Assembly (NCBI GenBank): GCA_903813345.2
Contig: CAIIXF020000011.1
Coordinates: 17,529,754-17,593,753, forward strand
DNA: 64,000 bases
Origin: Owenia fusiformis
Taxonomy: Eukaryota; Annelida; Polychaeta; Sabellida; Oweniidae
Direction of reading: 5' to 3'
Below, in pieces: positions 45,349 to 56,658 of the stretch (its first letter is position 1; every line of letters begins with the position of its first letter). Position numbers and translations under genes: made by a program. Under the pieces are notes generated by a model, which saw only the letters and a list, made by a program, of their open reading frames with translations, was not told the DNA's origin and searched no databases.

Positions 45349-46088
45349 CACTCCCCTCCATAAGTTTGGCAACCTTAGCTCCCCCATTGAACTATGTGTT
45401 AAAGCCTCTTTATATTTGAATTTTTATTCAATTAACCTGCCTTTAAAATACTTGAAATATTGATGGAAACGTAACTTGACTTCCAATACCTTCAATTTTT
45501 CCCAATTTTTTCCATCAATTGCAATAGGTCAAAATTGATAATGTAATTTTTGAAAGTTGTCATTCCCATGTAAACCAATGGGAAATGGTGAGTTCAGGGC
45601 AAATCGGAAATCTGGATATCTATTCAGTAAAAGATTCAACAAAAATATCTTTATATAGAAAATTGAATTGTCTAACTTTTTTGTACACTGAGTGTTTAGT
45701 TTACTTAATGAATGCATTTTTGAAAACCATTTTACGCCTCCTGTGTTATTTCAATGGGAGTTAAAAAAAAAAAAATTTGACTTTAAAGACCTATAACTTT
45801 GTTGAACCTGAGGAAACATGTCAATTTTTTGTTAAATAAAGTTAGCAAATTCAATTGACTACCTAACTTGTACTACTTGTACTAATTTATCATCAATTTT
45901 CAACCTATTGTAATTGAGGAAAAAAATGGGAAAATTTGGAGGTATTGGAAATAAAGTCAAGTTACGTTTCCCTCAATATACTAGTAATAAGTATTTTCAT
46001 CGCAGGTTAAGTAAATAAAAATTCAAATATAAAGAGGCTTTAACATGTAGTTCAATGGGGGAGTTAAGGTTGCCAAACTAGGGGAGTG
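45349..46088. mobile_element. Long-TIR element with TA duplication
   Basis: The inverted arms are over 200 bp. The left arm begins CACTCCCCTCCATAAGTTTG, and the right arm ends with a close complement (CAAACTAGGGGAGTG). TA lies on each side (45347-45348, 46089-46090). 740 bp, non-coding. Confidence 0.72.
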
Positions 46089-46090
46089 TA

Positions 46091-47763
46091 GGTGTAGGGT
46101 CCTTTGTGTCTCAACTGACATTGATAAAGGCAAAATCAGATCAAGCAAGCAACATTTTCAAAATTTCAATTTTAAAATGCAAGTAGATTAGGCTCATATC
46201 ATTTTTTAACCTTATTTATTTTCTAATAATTTCAAAATTTGTATTGTGTTCACTTTCTATAGATGCATTATAATTGTAATAAAATCTTAAGTTTTCCTCA
46301 AATACATACAGTACACTCTAGAATTTTTGTCAAGTCAGTACTCCGAGAGTGCCATCTAGATCAGCATCTTGCTAGATCTGATTCTACTAGATCTGATTCT
46401 GCCTTTAGCAGTAGAAAATGAATCATATGTTCACTGAAAATATCCATGCTATGTAATCAGAATCAGTAAAACATTGATTCATTTTTAACATCAGTTCTTA
46501 CCTGTTGACACAAAGCCATACACCATGGTCATCAGTGGTGATACAGACAACTGAACTTTAACATTTAACATATGTAAACAGAAACTTGGTAACTAAAGCC
46601 TTATGTAAACTTATGTAAGTACATTTGTAATTTTTAAGTTACAAATGATATAAAATTAATACAAAAAGTTACCTTGTTTTCACTGCCATGAAAGGAACTT
46701 CTACTAAATCATTCATTTTTATAAGTTATGAGGCTAGATCTAGTAGAATGTTAATATCTGGACAGTCTAAACACTAGACTTATGTTCACAAAATATTGTG
46801 GTGTGAGAAAGATATCATGGATCACAAAATGCAATGTCCTCATAGCTTTTAGTCAAGAAAGCCTATTTAAAAAGTCCTTGTTGCTTATCTATAAAAACAT
46901 TAAAACATAAGCTGCATGCAAGTAACTTATTGATCAATTATAATGTGTTTGATGACTGGTATGAAAGGCATGTTTTTGAACAGGAATACAATCCTTTAAC
47001 TTAGATTTAACTTCATCATTATTCTGAAAGTTTATATGAATTAACAATTTAAAATAGTGTTTCAGTTCAACATTGCCACCCATTGAAAGTCATCTAGCAC
47101 ATTTTGCATAATTTACTGTCACCTTTTGTTAAAAGATGGGCATCCAGTTATATTCACTCCTGCAAACAAACAAAAATATTGTTAAAATATTACCAAACAA
47201 CAATAGCATACAGTACAAGGTGATCATAAAGTAAGATGAAAAGTGCTCTAACTATTGTAAACATTAATGAATCTGGCTCATTGTCTCACAGGCTGATGCT
47301 CTAATAATTATATATACACAAAATAAAATTCAATGTGTTATCAACTTTTAATATTCAGTGTTCTATAACCATGAAAACCCATGTCACAGGTCCTAGAGCA
47401 GTTAAAAAAGAAAGAAAATATTGTGATCTTGATCAAACAAGCACAACAAATTGGGATGATCCCCATATTTGTACTAACTTACACAATTTTTCGCAATAGC
47501 AATAATATAATTGATATAGTCTTCTTCCTTTTTACATTCATATTTGAATAAGATGTGTTTGTGTACTGGTCTAAGTCTGTGCCCAAATCTAGCATTTAAT
47601 TTGCATTCTACTTCATTCCATAAAAGCTTTACTCTTTTGCATGAAATGAAAAAGTGTGCAAATGAATCTTCCTCGTTACAATATGTACAATTCTTTGAGG
47701 TACCTCCTTAAATTTTCCATTTAAAAACAAGGTGATTATTAGTGAAGGTTCTTGAAGGCTGTT
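46091..47763. other. Intronic stretch, nothing recognised
   Basis: AT-rich. A small direct repeat of CTAGATCTGATTCT occurs near 46370-46402. No exon is seen. Confidence 0.4.
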
Positions 47764-48825
47764 CCCAAAACTCATCATAGACTCTGGAGGCTATACCAAT
47801 TGTAGACTCTGGAGGCTATACCATCTTAGACTCTTGGAGGCTATACCATCTCAGACTCTTGTAAGCTGTACCATCTTAGACTCTTGGAGGCTGTACCTAT
47901 CTTTGGCTCTAGAGGCTGAATCCATGTTATACTCTGAAGTCACACCATATTGGTCTCTGAAGGCTGAATTCATAATATACTATGGTGGCTGTGCCATCTT
48001 TGACTCTAGAGGCTGAGTCCATATGATACTCTGGAGGTTGTACCATATGAGACTATGTAGGCTGTATCAATTAATTTTAGATTATAGAGGCTGGGCCATC
48101 TTAGCCTCTTGGAATTGGAGGTTGTAGCCATCATAGAAGTAGACCATTAAACTCTTGAGACTGAAGCCATATTAGACTATGATTGTTAATATCACTCATA
48201 GACTATACCATTTTACACTCTGAAGGCTGTACCATCTTAGACTCTGGAAACTGATCCCATGTTATAACTGGAGGCTGTACCATCTAAGGGTCTGGAGGCT
48301 GTATCATCTTAGACTCGTGGAGGCTGTACTTATCTTAGGCTCTGAATGCTAGAGCAATCATAGGATCTGAAGGTTGTATCATCTTAGACTCTGGAGACTG
48401 ATCCAATGTTATATCTGGAAGCTGTACCATCTTAGACTAGTGAAGAGGCTGTACCTATCTTAGGCTCTGAATGCTATAGCAATCATAGCCTCTGAATGCT
48501 GTACCATCATAGACTCTGGAAACTGATCCTATGTTATATCTGGAGGCTGTACCATCTAAGGGTCTGGAGGCTGTACCATCTTCGACTCATAGAGGCTGTA
48601 CCCATCCTAGGCTCTGAATGCTATAGCAATCAGAGATTCTGAATGTTGTATCATCTTTGACTTTGGATGGTGAATACGTATTACACTCTAGAGGCTGTAC
48701 CATATTAGATTCTTGAGACTGCACTTGTCATATACTCTGAAGGCTGTACCATCTATATACTATGGAGGCTGGACCAACTTAGGCTTTTATATCTGAACTA
48801 TTTTATGGTCTCAGGCTCTACCATA
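47764..48825. repeat. Degenerate minisatellite with core GACTCTGGAGGCTGTACCAT
   Basis: Roughly thirty diverged units of about 30-40 bp have the core TAGACTCTGGAGGCTGTACC. A higher-order block of about 175 bp repeats at about 48220-48600. Confidence 0.88.
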
Positions 48826-49670
48826 TTAATAAACCAAATAAATAAAACCTTATTATATTAAACCAGCCTTATTGTGATTGGAGTTATATAACAGAAATTA
48901 TTAATGTTTATCCTAGTACCCCCTCATAAAATTACCCCAGGGAGTATACATGGTGATTTTAAGGTTTTCCACAAGTTAGATTTTTCTAGATTTTTGATAT
49001 ATTGTTTTACTTACAAATGGCTATTGATAACACTAGGTTTACTCTGTATTGCAATTTTTCATTTATTTGTGAATATTTACAACGGTTTTACTGGAGTATA
49101 ATCACGGTGTTATAGCATGACGGTTACGCCACCTCTGAAAACGAGGTTGGACGGCTACGTTCACCGATTTATCCAATAAAATGGCCGCGATGGAAGAGAA
49201 AACTAAGGTTGGTGCATTATTTTCTACTACTGTGTATCAATGAAAGGATGAATGATTTATGTAAGCATTGCATTCGGTGATGCATTCAGTAATGTATATT
49301 TTGAACGTAGTCTTTGCAAATTGATGCCTGGGGATAACATGAAATAAGAGAAAAACTGTCGAGTTTGAAATTCAAAACTACACAAAATTTAGTAATTTGT
49401 TAATTTTTGTTATTAGGGCATGGTCTTCATTGCCTAAAAACCTTGGGGTATATAGATGTAACCTACATATGATCATACAAAGCCAATTGAGTATTGGAAA
49501 CCACCTTATACGTTCAACTTAAGCCATAAATATATTTTGAATTTGCGGTAACGTAATTAATTGATGGACGGTTATGCGAAGCTGATTCAAATATGAAACC
49601 CCGATTCAAAATCATCTTATGATGGTCTGATCCCATATTTCAAGTCTATGGCACGGTCCATTATAGCCCC
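48826..49670. other. Intronic stretch
   Basis: Mostly featureless. A CpG-richer segment at about 49100-49207 contains ATGGCCGCGATGGAAGAG at 49181, which looks like a first exon but has only a weak donor-like GTTGGT. Confidence 0.35.
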
Positions 49671-50702
49671 ACTGTGGATATTGCGGTCAATTGTAACACA
49701 ATCACTGATTGGAATCTAAAGCGGTTAAATTGTAATCCAAATTTAAAATTTTAATTCTCTGTCTTAAATCACAATCTCCAATCACAAGACTATGTGCACC
49801 ATCTTGAGCTCATATGAGATGCATATATTACATTATCTTAAAAATTACTAAGGTAAAATATTGTAACCCCTGGCCCTTCAGAAGCGAAAATGTAAATTTA
49901 ATTCTTTTAAAATTTACAATCATTTTTTACATCCAATTAGGAATGATATGACAAAACAAGATGTTATATACCATTCTGAGCTCATATGAGATGCATACAT
50001 TGCATATCTTAAAAATTATTAAGGTTAAATAAGGTTACCCCTGAGCCATAAGAGCTAAAAATTGAAATTTCAACACTTTTTTATCAAAAATACATGACGG
50101 TAACTTGGCTATATATTTTGTCTGTGATAAACACCCAAATCTCTATCACAATGAAGACTTCAAGTCACCAAATTCTTGAAATACAGTACTGGATGTCACA
50201 TATCTGGCCCTTTAAACCATGAATTATTGCTAGATGATTTAGTTAACATGTGTTTTCCCTCTAAACACCACTTTCAAAATGGGTTTTACACAATTTCAAG
50301 ACTCAAAGCAATCACCAAATGAAGTCATTTAAAGAAAATTACTTTAAAATCATTTTTAATTAGTGTTTATAATGTACCCCCCACATGTATGATAGGTGAA
50401 GGGGTCAGGGGCTAAAAAATCAACAAAGACTATCCAAAATCGCTTACACTGAAATCATTTTTCACTCAGATGAAGTGTTTCTACAAATATACCAAGTTTG
50501 TTGCTTTTCTGAAAAGATGAACGGATAAAGGGCTTATTTCTGGACATCTGACTCAATTGTAAGATTAACAGATTCTAAAACTAAATAAATACCAATTTAA
50601 TTGTATTTAGGACATAAAATTAAATTTTCCAAATTTGGATTACAATTAACCGCTTTAGGTTACAATTAGTGATTGGGTTACAATTGGCCGCAATATCCAC
50701 AG
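49671..50702. mobile_element. Inverted-repeat element with TTACAATT motifs
   Basis: The arms are about 72 bp each. The left begins CTGTGGATATTGCGGTCAAT (49672) and the right ends with the complement (50629-50702). Further GGGTTACAATTAGCCGC copies follow to about 50765. The interior is non-coding. Related fragments occur at 22.4-23.4 kb. Confidence 0.65.
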
Positions 50703-50769
50703 TCGGGTTACAATTAGCCGCATTGCGGCCAATTGTAACCGACAGGGTTACAATTAGCCGCAGTCTCGG

Positions 50770-51140
50770 GACCCCCCATACACGGCCCCTGGGGGTCAGG
50801 ATGAAAAACACGGAATATATGTGAAATAGATAGATGTTGCAAATATACTACCAAAATTTCAAACAATAATATTAATTACTTTGGTTTAGAATGAAAAATT
50901 TATGATTTTTGCAAAAAAGTCCCGTCATTTTTAAAGCGGCGGCCATCTTGAAATTTTTTTTTTTTGCGTAAAACTATTCATCAATATACATCTTTCCACC
51001 AAATATTAAGAAAATCCGTCAACTAATATTTGAGTTATCTTCCGGACGGACAGACGGACGGACGGACTGACGGACTGACGGACGGACGGAGGGCTTCACT
51101 ATATCCCTACCGAACTTCGTTCGTTGGGATAATGATAACC
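50770..51140. repeat. Dispersed repeat with (GGAC)n tail
   Basis: A second copy of the family at 21761-21930, followed by a GGACGGAC-type microsatellite (about 51043-51090) and a terminal GAACTTCGTTCGTTGGGATA. The same tail with small changes is seen at about 62168-62245. Confidence 0.8.
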
Positions 51141-51445
51141 CTTAAGTAATGAGATTGTTCACGATCGAATCAAAAATTGATGATTAAGATTGAAAATTAA
51201 TAAAAGTTATACAATTAATTTACAAACCGTCATTGCTAGTAGAGGAATATTTCTCGAAAGATGTTAAAAAGCAACAAGGCCTCGTCTGATTCATACTGGC
51301 TACGCTAGAGCTATATACATCTAATATCACAGTGATTATGGCATAAAATAAATAATGTACATGACAAAGTACATAGCTCTTAAAACAATATAAAGTAAGG
51401 AGTAAAATATACATTATAAATCAATTAATAATTTGATATACCTAC

Positions 51446-51542
51446 CATATGTTTTATATGTGTTTGAACTGCGTAGTTGTTCCGACACAAGTTTGCAAGC
51501 GACCCCAAACAAGGCGAGGTTAAATCATTTTCTGCTGCTAAA
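51446..51542 (-). CDS. CIP2A: CIP2A-like, coding exon 5
   Basis: The 97-base exon lies between CTTTTTCAG and GTAGGT, completing a split codon and ending in phase 0. It encodes SPCLGSLANLCRNNYAVQTH, nearly identical to the human CIP2A block [20 protein letters not shown]. The next exon (6) is 36 kb away. Confidence 0.95.
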
Positions 51543-51869
51543 CTGAAAAAGTAAATCGAGAACATTGATATGTAATACCCAACACAAAAATTTGAGAATA
51601 AATCTTTAACTCATAGTTGAATCATATTAAAATCACTGCATGAATCAATTCATTGAATCAAACCATGTGTATTTGAAAGGCTCTCTAAAGTGAATACATT
51701 ACAATGTGAACACTTTAAAAGTATTTAAAATATCTACTTAATGTGAACACGTTTAGTTGATTCCAGTACTAAATATAGCCAGTCAGGCTCAGAAATGTGA
51801 AGATATACTGTACATAAAATTTGCATTTAAACAAGTGACAGTCTACAATCTTAAACAAGGCATTAACAT

Positions 51870-51996
51870 GTAAGATGTCACCACCTGCCATTTGTTACAG
51901 ACATTGACTGCCCAACACCATCCACCAGCCACAAACACTGTTCATTAAGTTTGAGACTTTAACAATATGTCATCACTTCTGGTGGTGACATAATAA
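51870..51996. repeat. Dispersed intronic repeat, copy 2
   Basis: Contains ATGTCACCACCTGCCATTTG and a hairpin TGTCATCAC/GTGGTGACA at its right end. It lies 55 bp past the exon 4 donor. Confidence 0.6.
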
Positions 51997-52050
51997 AATT
52001 TAAATCCCCTATGTCATTCAACTTTCACTTTTGTTTTATGAACAACCTAC

Positions 52051-52145
52051 ATATTTTCAACAAGGAACTGTAGTAGATCTTCTGTGTATCTCTCTTTCAT
52101 TGGAACCTTTTCTCCATATGTCACCCTCTGAAGCAGTTCAGCACA
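52051..52145 (-). CDS. CIP2A: CIP2A-like, coding exon 4
   Basis: 95 bases, phase 0 to phase 2, between TTTTTTCCAG and GTAGGT. It encodes CAELLQRVTYGEKVPM, aligning with human CIP2A CIQLLQKLTYN. The splice junction keeps frame with exons 3 and 5. Confidence 0.9.
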
Positions 52146-52439
52146 CTGGAAAAAAGGAACAGGAGAAACATTAGTCAAATTGAAAGTTGAGATCAAGGTC
52201 AGATTAATTATTCCAGATTTGATTTGGTCTAAATCTTGAACTTCAGTACTGATCTTGAAAAACAAGACAAACAGTAATGAATATCCCACATTTTATAGAA
52301 AAATTCAATTACATATAGCACTGCAACTATAACAAAAAATGATAGTTTTGGGCCTCTCCTTTAGTTCAAACTAATTACAAACTGGAGTTAGAGTGTTTCA
52401 ACATTCCAGCATCAGATTTCCTTAAAAGCACACGCATGT

Positions 52440-52650
52440 TTTAGGGTCAAATCAAATTAGGGGTTTAAGGAAAATTAGGGGTTTAAGGGTCAAATCAAAT
52501 CAGGGGTTTAAGGGTCAAATCAAATCAGGGGTTTGAGGGTCAAATCAAATCAAGAATTTTAGGGTCAAATCATACCAGGGGTAAAAAGTCAAATCAGGGG
52601 TTTGAGGGTCAAATCAAACATATCAGGGGTTTTAGGGTCAAATCAAATTC
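52440..52650. repeat. Tandem repeat of AGGGTCAAATCAAATCAGGGGTT type
   Basis: About eight units of 24-30 bp in intron 3. Confidence 0.88.
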
Positions 52651-52748
52651 AAGTTAATTTCATACTTTGGTAGACATTAACATTGATTTTTTATTGTAAT
52701 TCCTTATTACAACAAGTGATTTGCTTCTTCTAGCAAAAGAACACAAAC

Positions 52749-52852
52749 CTGTACTATTGTAGGTTCATTATCATTCTGTTGTAGAAGGGTTGCCAGCAGA
52801 GGGGTAATGTGTAGCGTGTGGTACAGGGTGTGTCGGATCTCATTCTTCTGTG
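52749..52852 (-). CDS. CIP2A: CIP2A-like, coding exon 3
   Basis: 104 bases between TTTTTAG and a GTTTGT donor, phase 1 to phase 0. It encodes KNEIRHTLYHTLHITPLLAT, in the position of the human segment around ETRDCLQNTYNLNSVLAG. Confidence 0.87.
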
Positions 52853-52879
52853 CTAAAAATCAAATTAAAAGACATTAAC

Positions 52880-53032
52880 ATTCAAGATATCACCACCTGC
52901 CATTTGTTACAGATGCCAAACACTGAAGGCGAGCAACCCACCTAACACCAACTGCTGAACATCGAGCAATGTCCACAAAAAAGTTGGAGACCATAAAAAT
53001 ATGTCACCACTTCTAATGGTGATATAAAAATG
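52880..53032. repeat. Dispersed intronic repeat, copy 3
   Basis: It starts ATATCACCACCTGCCATTTG and ends ATGTCACCACTTCTAATGGTGA, 27 bp from the exon 3 acceptor. Confidence 0.6.
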
Positions 53033-53467
53033 TATAACCTTCAGATATCACAAATTGTTGGATATGCTATAACCTTTAGAAAGCCATTTTGATGTATCAA
53101 TCAATACAGTGAACTACTAATAAGTTATTGTCCTACTGAACTGAAAAGGCACAAGTACTCACACAGGTACTTTATTCAATTGGGAACTTGTTATATTACT
53201 TACAAGGGGAGGACATTTCCAAGCTACTTCGACATTTTCAGAAAAGAATGTTCAACCACTTGTCATTTTGCAAAACTTTCATATTCTCATTTGGGACCAA
53301 ACTGTCCAAAAATGCCTTCATGCTTATGCTAATTTTCAAGAGGGTGCAAAAATATTATCAGGCTTGTACCAATACGCTATAATCTCAAATAGGTACAATG
53401 GATGCTGGGAGATCAGTGACACCTCCACTGGATGCTTGGTGAAGGAATTAAAGAAATTAAAGCTTAC

Positions 53468-53636
53468 CAAAATTTGTCAGGAGAAGCATGATTTTTTGGG
53501 CTAAGGTTGAGGCTTCTCCACTGTGTGTTGTGTCATTTAGTGAGTTTACTAATGAGGCCAGGCATTCCATGGGCAATAAGTCCTTATGTTCTAAATGCCT
53601 TAAGTTGGAGCTATCTGCTGTAACACTGATCAGAAC
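53468..53636 (-). CDS. CIP2A: CIP2A-like, coding exon 2 (full copy)
   Basis: 169 bases between TTTTCTATAG and GTAAGC, phase 0 to phase 1. It encodes RHLEHKDLLPMECLASLVNS and an ALA-rich helix ending LLLTNF, matching the human stretch with RHLEVISG and SECLSCLVELL. Its first ~90 bases plus the acceptor are repeated about ten more times on the genomic plus side (53650-56645). Only this copy keeps the true donor. Confidence 0.9.
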
Positions 53637-53840
53637 CTATAGAAAAGAAATATAGAATTCAGTGAGTTTACTAATGAGGCCAGGCATTCCATGGGCAATA
53701 AGTCCTTATGTTCTAAATGCCTTAAGTTGGAGCTATCTGCTGTAACACTGATCAGTACCTATAGAAAAGAAATATAGCATTCAGTGAGTTTACTAATGAA
53801 GCCAGGCATTCCATGGGCAATAAGTCTTTATGTTCTAAAT

Positions 53841-54959
53841 TAGGGGTCAAACGGTTCAAAATTCCAACGGTTCGGTTCGGTCACGGTTTTTAGGTTCACG
53901 GTTCGGTTCTTTCACGGTTCTCGTAAAATGGTAATATTTCCTTATAAAATAGTAAAGACAGCTCATAAAGAAACAGGTTTTAGCTTTCTATCTAGCCTTG
54001 CCCATGTTGGCCACTTTCTATCCTGGTCCCACTATCCTTTTTTATTAAATTGACTTGACAAAGCAAAGTTTATTGGCCTAATGGCCAACTTTAAATTTTA
54101 AACTTTAGATTTTTCTGTCCTTGATTGTATTAAGAGCTGAGATCTACATGTAGCACAAGCAGTAACATAGCCCCGGAACATGCATATAAAGATCGAGTCG
54201 AATACACCAAGTAAAGAGATCTCTTTACTTGATGTATTCAACTCATCTTTTTTATTATACATTTTCCCAGACCTATGTCTTAACTTAACTTGAGGAAAAA
54301 ATTTAGCCTAAGAAAATATTTTTCTCACCGTGAAGATACTTTATGATCTCCCTACAGATTCTGCATATTGATACATTGTCCTCTGATTACCCATTCCAAA
54401 CGTTGCTTTTGTATTTCAATAATTGTCAAAGCTGTCATGCTGAATCAGCACAGATGGCGCTGCGATTGTGCGGGAGATTTAAACACAAATATGTTTCAAG
54501 TTTTTAACAAAGACATTAGTAATGTTATAATTTCTGTAATTGTAGTATTTTTTAAATAATATTGATTAAAAACAAACTTATTATAACAGACAAAACACCT
54601 CCACGAAGCAAAATTAATTATACTATGAATAGCGTAATCTGGCGAGACCAACTTCCGGTCTATTTAAATGTCACAAAAATGTAAACAATTACTTGTCTAT
54701 CGATGTGTGAGCGATCTGTTTCACATCTAAGGTAGGAATTGAATGTTTTCTATTGCTATGAACATGTTTTTAAGGAATATATTCATGAAGAATAAGTTCA
54801 TGTCGAACGAAAGAGAGAATATTGAAGATTAAAAAATTTTATTTTTCAATCTTTCCTCGAACCGTGGATGAACCGAATCTCATATTTATGAACCGAAAAT
54901 ACCGTCCTAGCATCATTAACCGCGGTAACCGCGTACCGCGTTTAACCGTTTGACCCCTA
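53841..54959. mobile_element. hAT-like non-autonomous transposon
   Basis: The ends are perfect 16-bp inverted repeats TAGGGGTCAAACGGTT, flanked by an exact 8-bp duplication TTCTAAAT (53833-53840 and 54960-54967). That duplication length defines hAT-type insertion. 1119 bp, no transposase. The subterminal regions repeat ACGGTTCGGTTCGG. It is inserted in one unit of the exon 2 array. Confidence 0.88.
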
Positions 54960-55407
54960 TTCTAAATGCCTCAAGTTGGAGCTATCTGCTGTAACACTGA
55001 TCAGTACCTATAGAAAAGAAATATAGCATTCAGTGAGTTTACTAATGAAGCCAGGCATTCCATGGGCAATAAGTCTTTATGTTCTAAATGCCTCAAGTTA
55101 TAGCTATCTGCTGTAACACTGATCAGTACCTATAGAAAAGAAATATAGCATTCAGTGAGATTACTAATGAAGCCAGGCATTCCATGGGCAATAAGTCTTT
55201 ATGTTCTAAATGCCTCAAGTTGGAGCTATCTGCTGTAACACTGATCAGTACCTATAGAAAAGAAATATAGAATTCAGTGAGTTAACTAATGAGGCCAGGC
55301 ATTCCATGGGCAATAAGTCTTTATGTTCTAAATGCCTCAAGTTGGAGCTATCTGCTGTAACACTGATCAGAACCTGTAGAAAAGAAATATAGCATTTAGT
55401 GAGTTAA

Positions 55408-56046
55408 AGTGGCTCTAAGGTCTGTGGAGAGAAAAATGGAGAAATTTTACCTTTTCTGAGCTATCAGGGTGAAGTTTGGTCCAACATCTTCTTCCTTATT
55501 CCTATTTTATAAAAATGTATGCATATGGCAATATTCATCAACCAGTAGAACTGGCAAATCGTTTAGAATCTACAATTCCATACAAGGAATCCTACTCATA
55601 GATTTTTCAAATTCTTTCCAAGTCGACGTTGAAACACCTAGCGGGTGAAATTGAAACAAATTTTTCTGGCTGCTCGAATCGATAAAATCTCTGATAGTGT
55701 GAGTCTTTTTATGAAATCTTTCTGATAGAAAACAGTTAATTAATATTAGAAAGCATTAAATGTTGAATCCGAAGCGTAATCTGAAATAAAAGTGAAAAAA
55801 TATTGCGCCGACGTCAGAGAACAAACTTCCGGTTTAATAAAAAATGGCGGACGTCGAAGGAGAAATTATGACGAAGAATTAGAGGATTTTCCTTTGCCAT
55901 TATCGATCGTTATAAGGTATTTGCACAAATTCTAGTTGCATACATGAAAAATAGATACATTTTTAAAGGCAACAACATATTCAAAGCTTTCATTTTACGA
56001 TAGGCCCAGGATCATTGGATACGACTCGGCAATCGATATTCCCACT
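55408..56046. mobile_element. piggyBac-like non-autonomous transposon
   Basis: The 639-bp insert is flanked by TTAA on both sides (55404-55407, 56047-56050), with short ends AGTGG/CCACT. A neighbouring array unit (about 55280) shows the uninterrupted site GAGTTAACTAATGAG, which gives a natural empty-site control. Inside are a CRE-like GACGTCA, an ETS-like ACTTCCGG and ATGGCGGACGTCGAAGGAG. Confidence 0.78.
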
Positions 56047-56658
56047 TTAACTAATGAGGCCAGGCATTCCTTGGGCAATAAGTCCTTATGTTCTAAATGC
56101 CTCAAGTTGGAGCTATCTGCTGTAACACTGATCGGTACCTATAGAAAAGAAATATAGCATTCAGTGAGTTTACTAATGAAGCCAGGCATTCCATGGGCAA
56201 TAAGTCCTTATGTTCTAAATGCCTCAAGTTGGAGCTATCTGCTGTAACACTGATCGGTACCTATAGAAAAGAAATATAGCATTCAGTGAGTTTACTAATG
56301 AGACCAGGCATTCCATGGGCATTAAGTCCTTATGTTCTAAATGCCTCAAGTTGGAGCTATCTGCTGTAATGCTGATCAGTACCTATAGAAAAGAAATATA
56401 GCATTCAGTGAGTTTACTAATGAGACCAGGCATTCCATGGGCAATAAGTCCTTATGTTCTAAATGCCTCAAGTTGGAGCTATCTGCTGTAACACTGATCG
56501 GTACCTATAGAAAAGAAATATAGCATTCAGTGAGTTTACTAATGAGACCAGGCATTCCATGGGCAATAAGTCCTTGTGTTCTAAATGCCTCAAGTTGGAG
56601 CTATCTGCTGTAACACTGATCAGTACCTATAGAAAAGAAATATAGTATGACTCCAGGT

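Larger units (their letters stand above)
53637..56645 (-). repeat. Tandem array of partial CIP2A exon 2 copies
   Basis: About ten further units of roughly 122 bp. Each consists of the splice acceptor (TTTCTTTTCTATAG on the minus strand) plus the first ~90-96 bases of exon 2, and breaks off at AACTCACT, where the next unit's intron end begins. Units are nearly identical and stay open in the exon frame. The array is split by two transposons, at 53841-54959 and 55408-56046. Confidence 0.92.
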
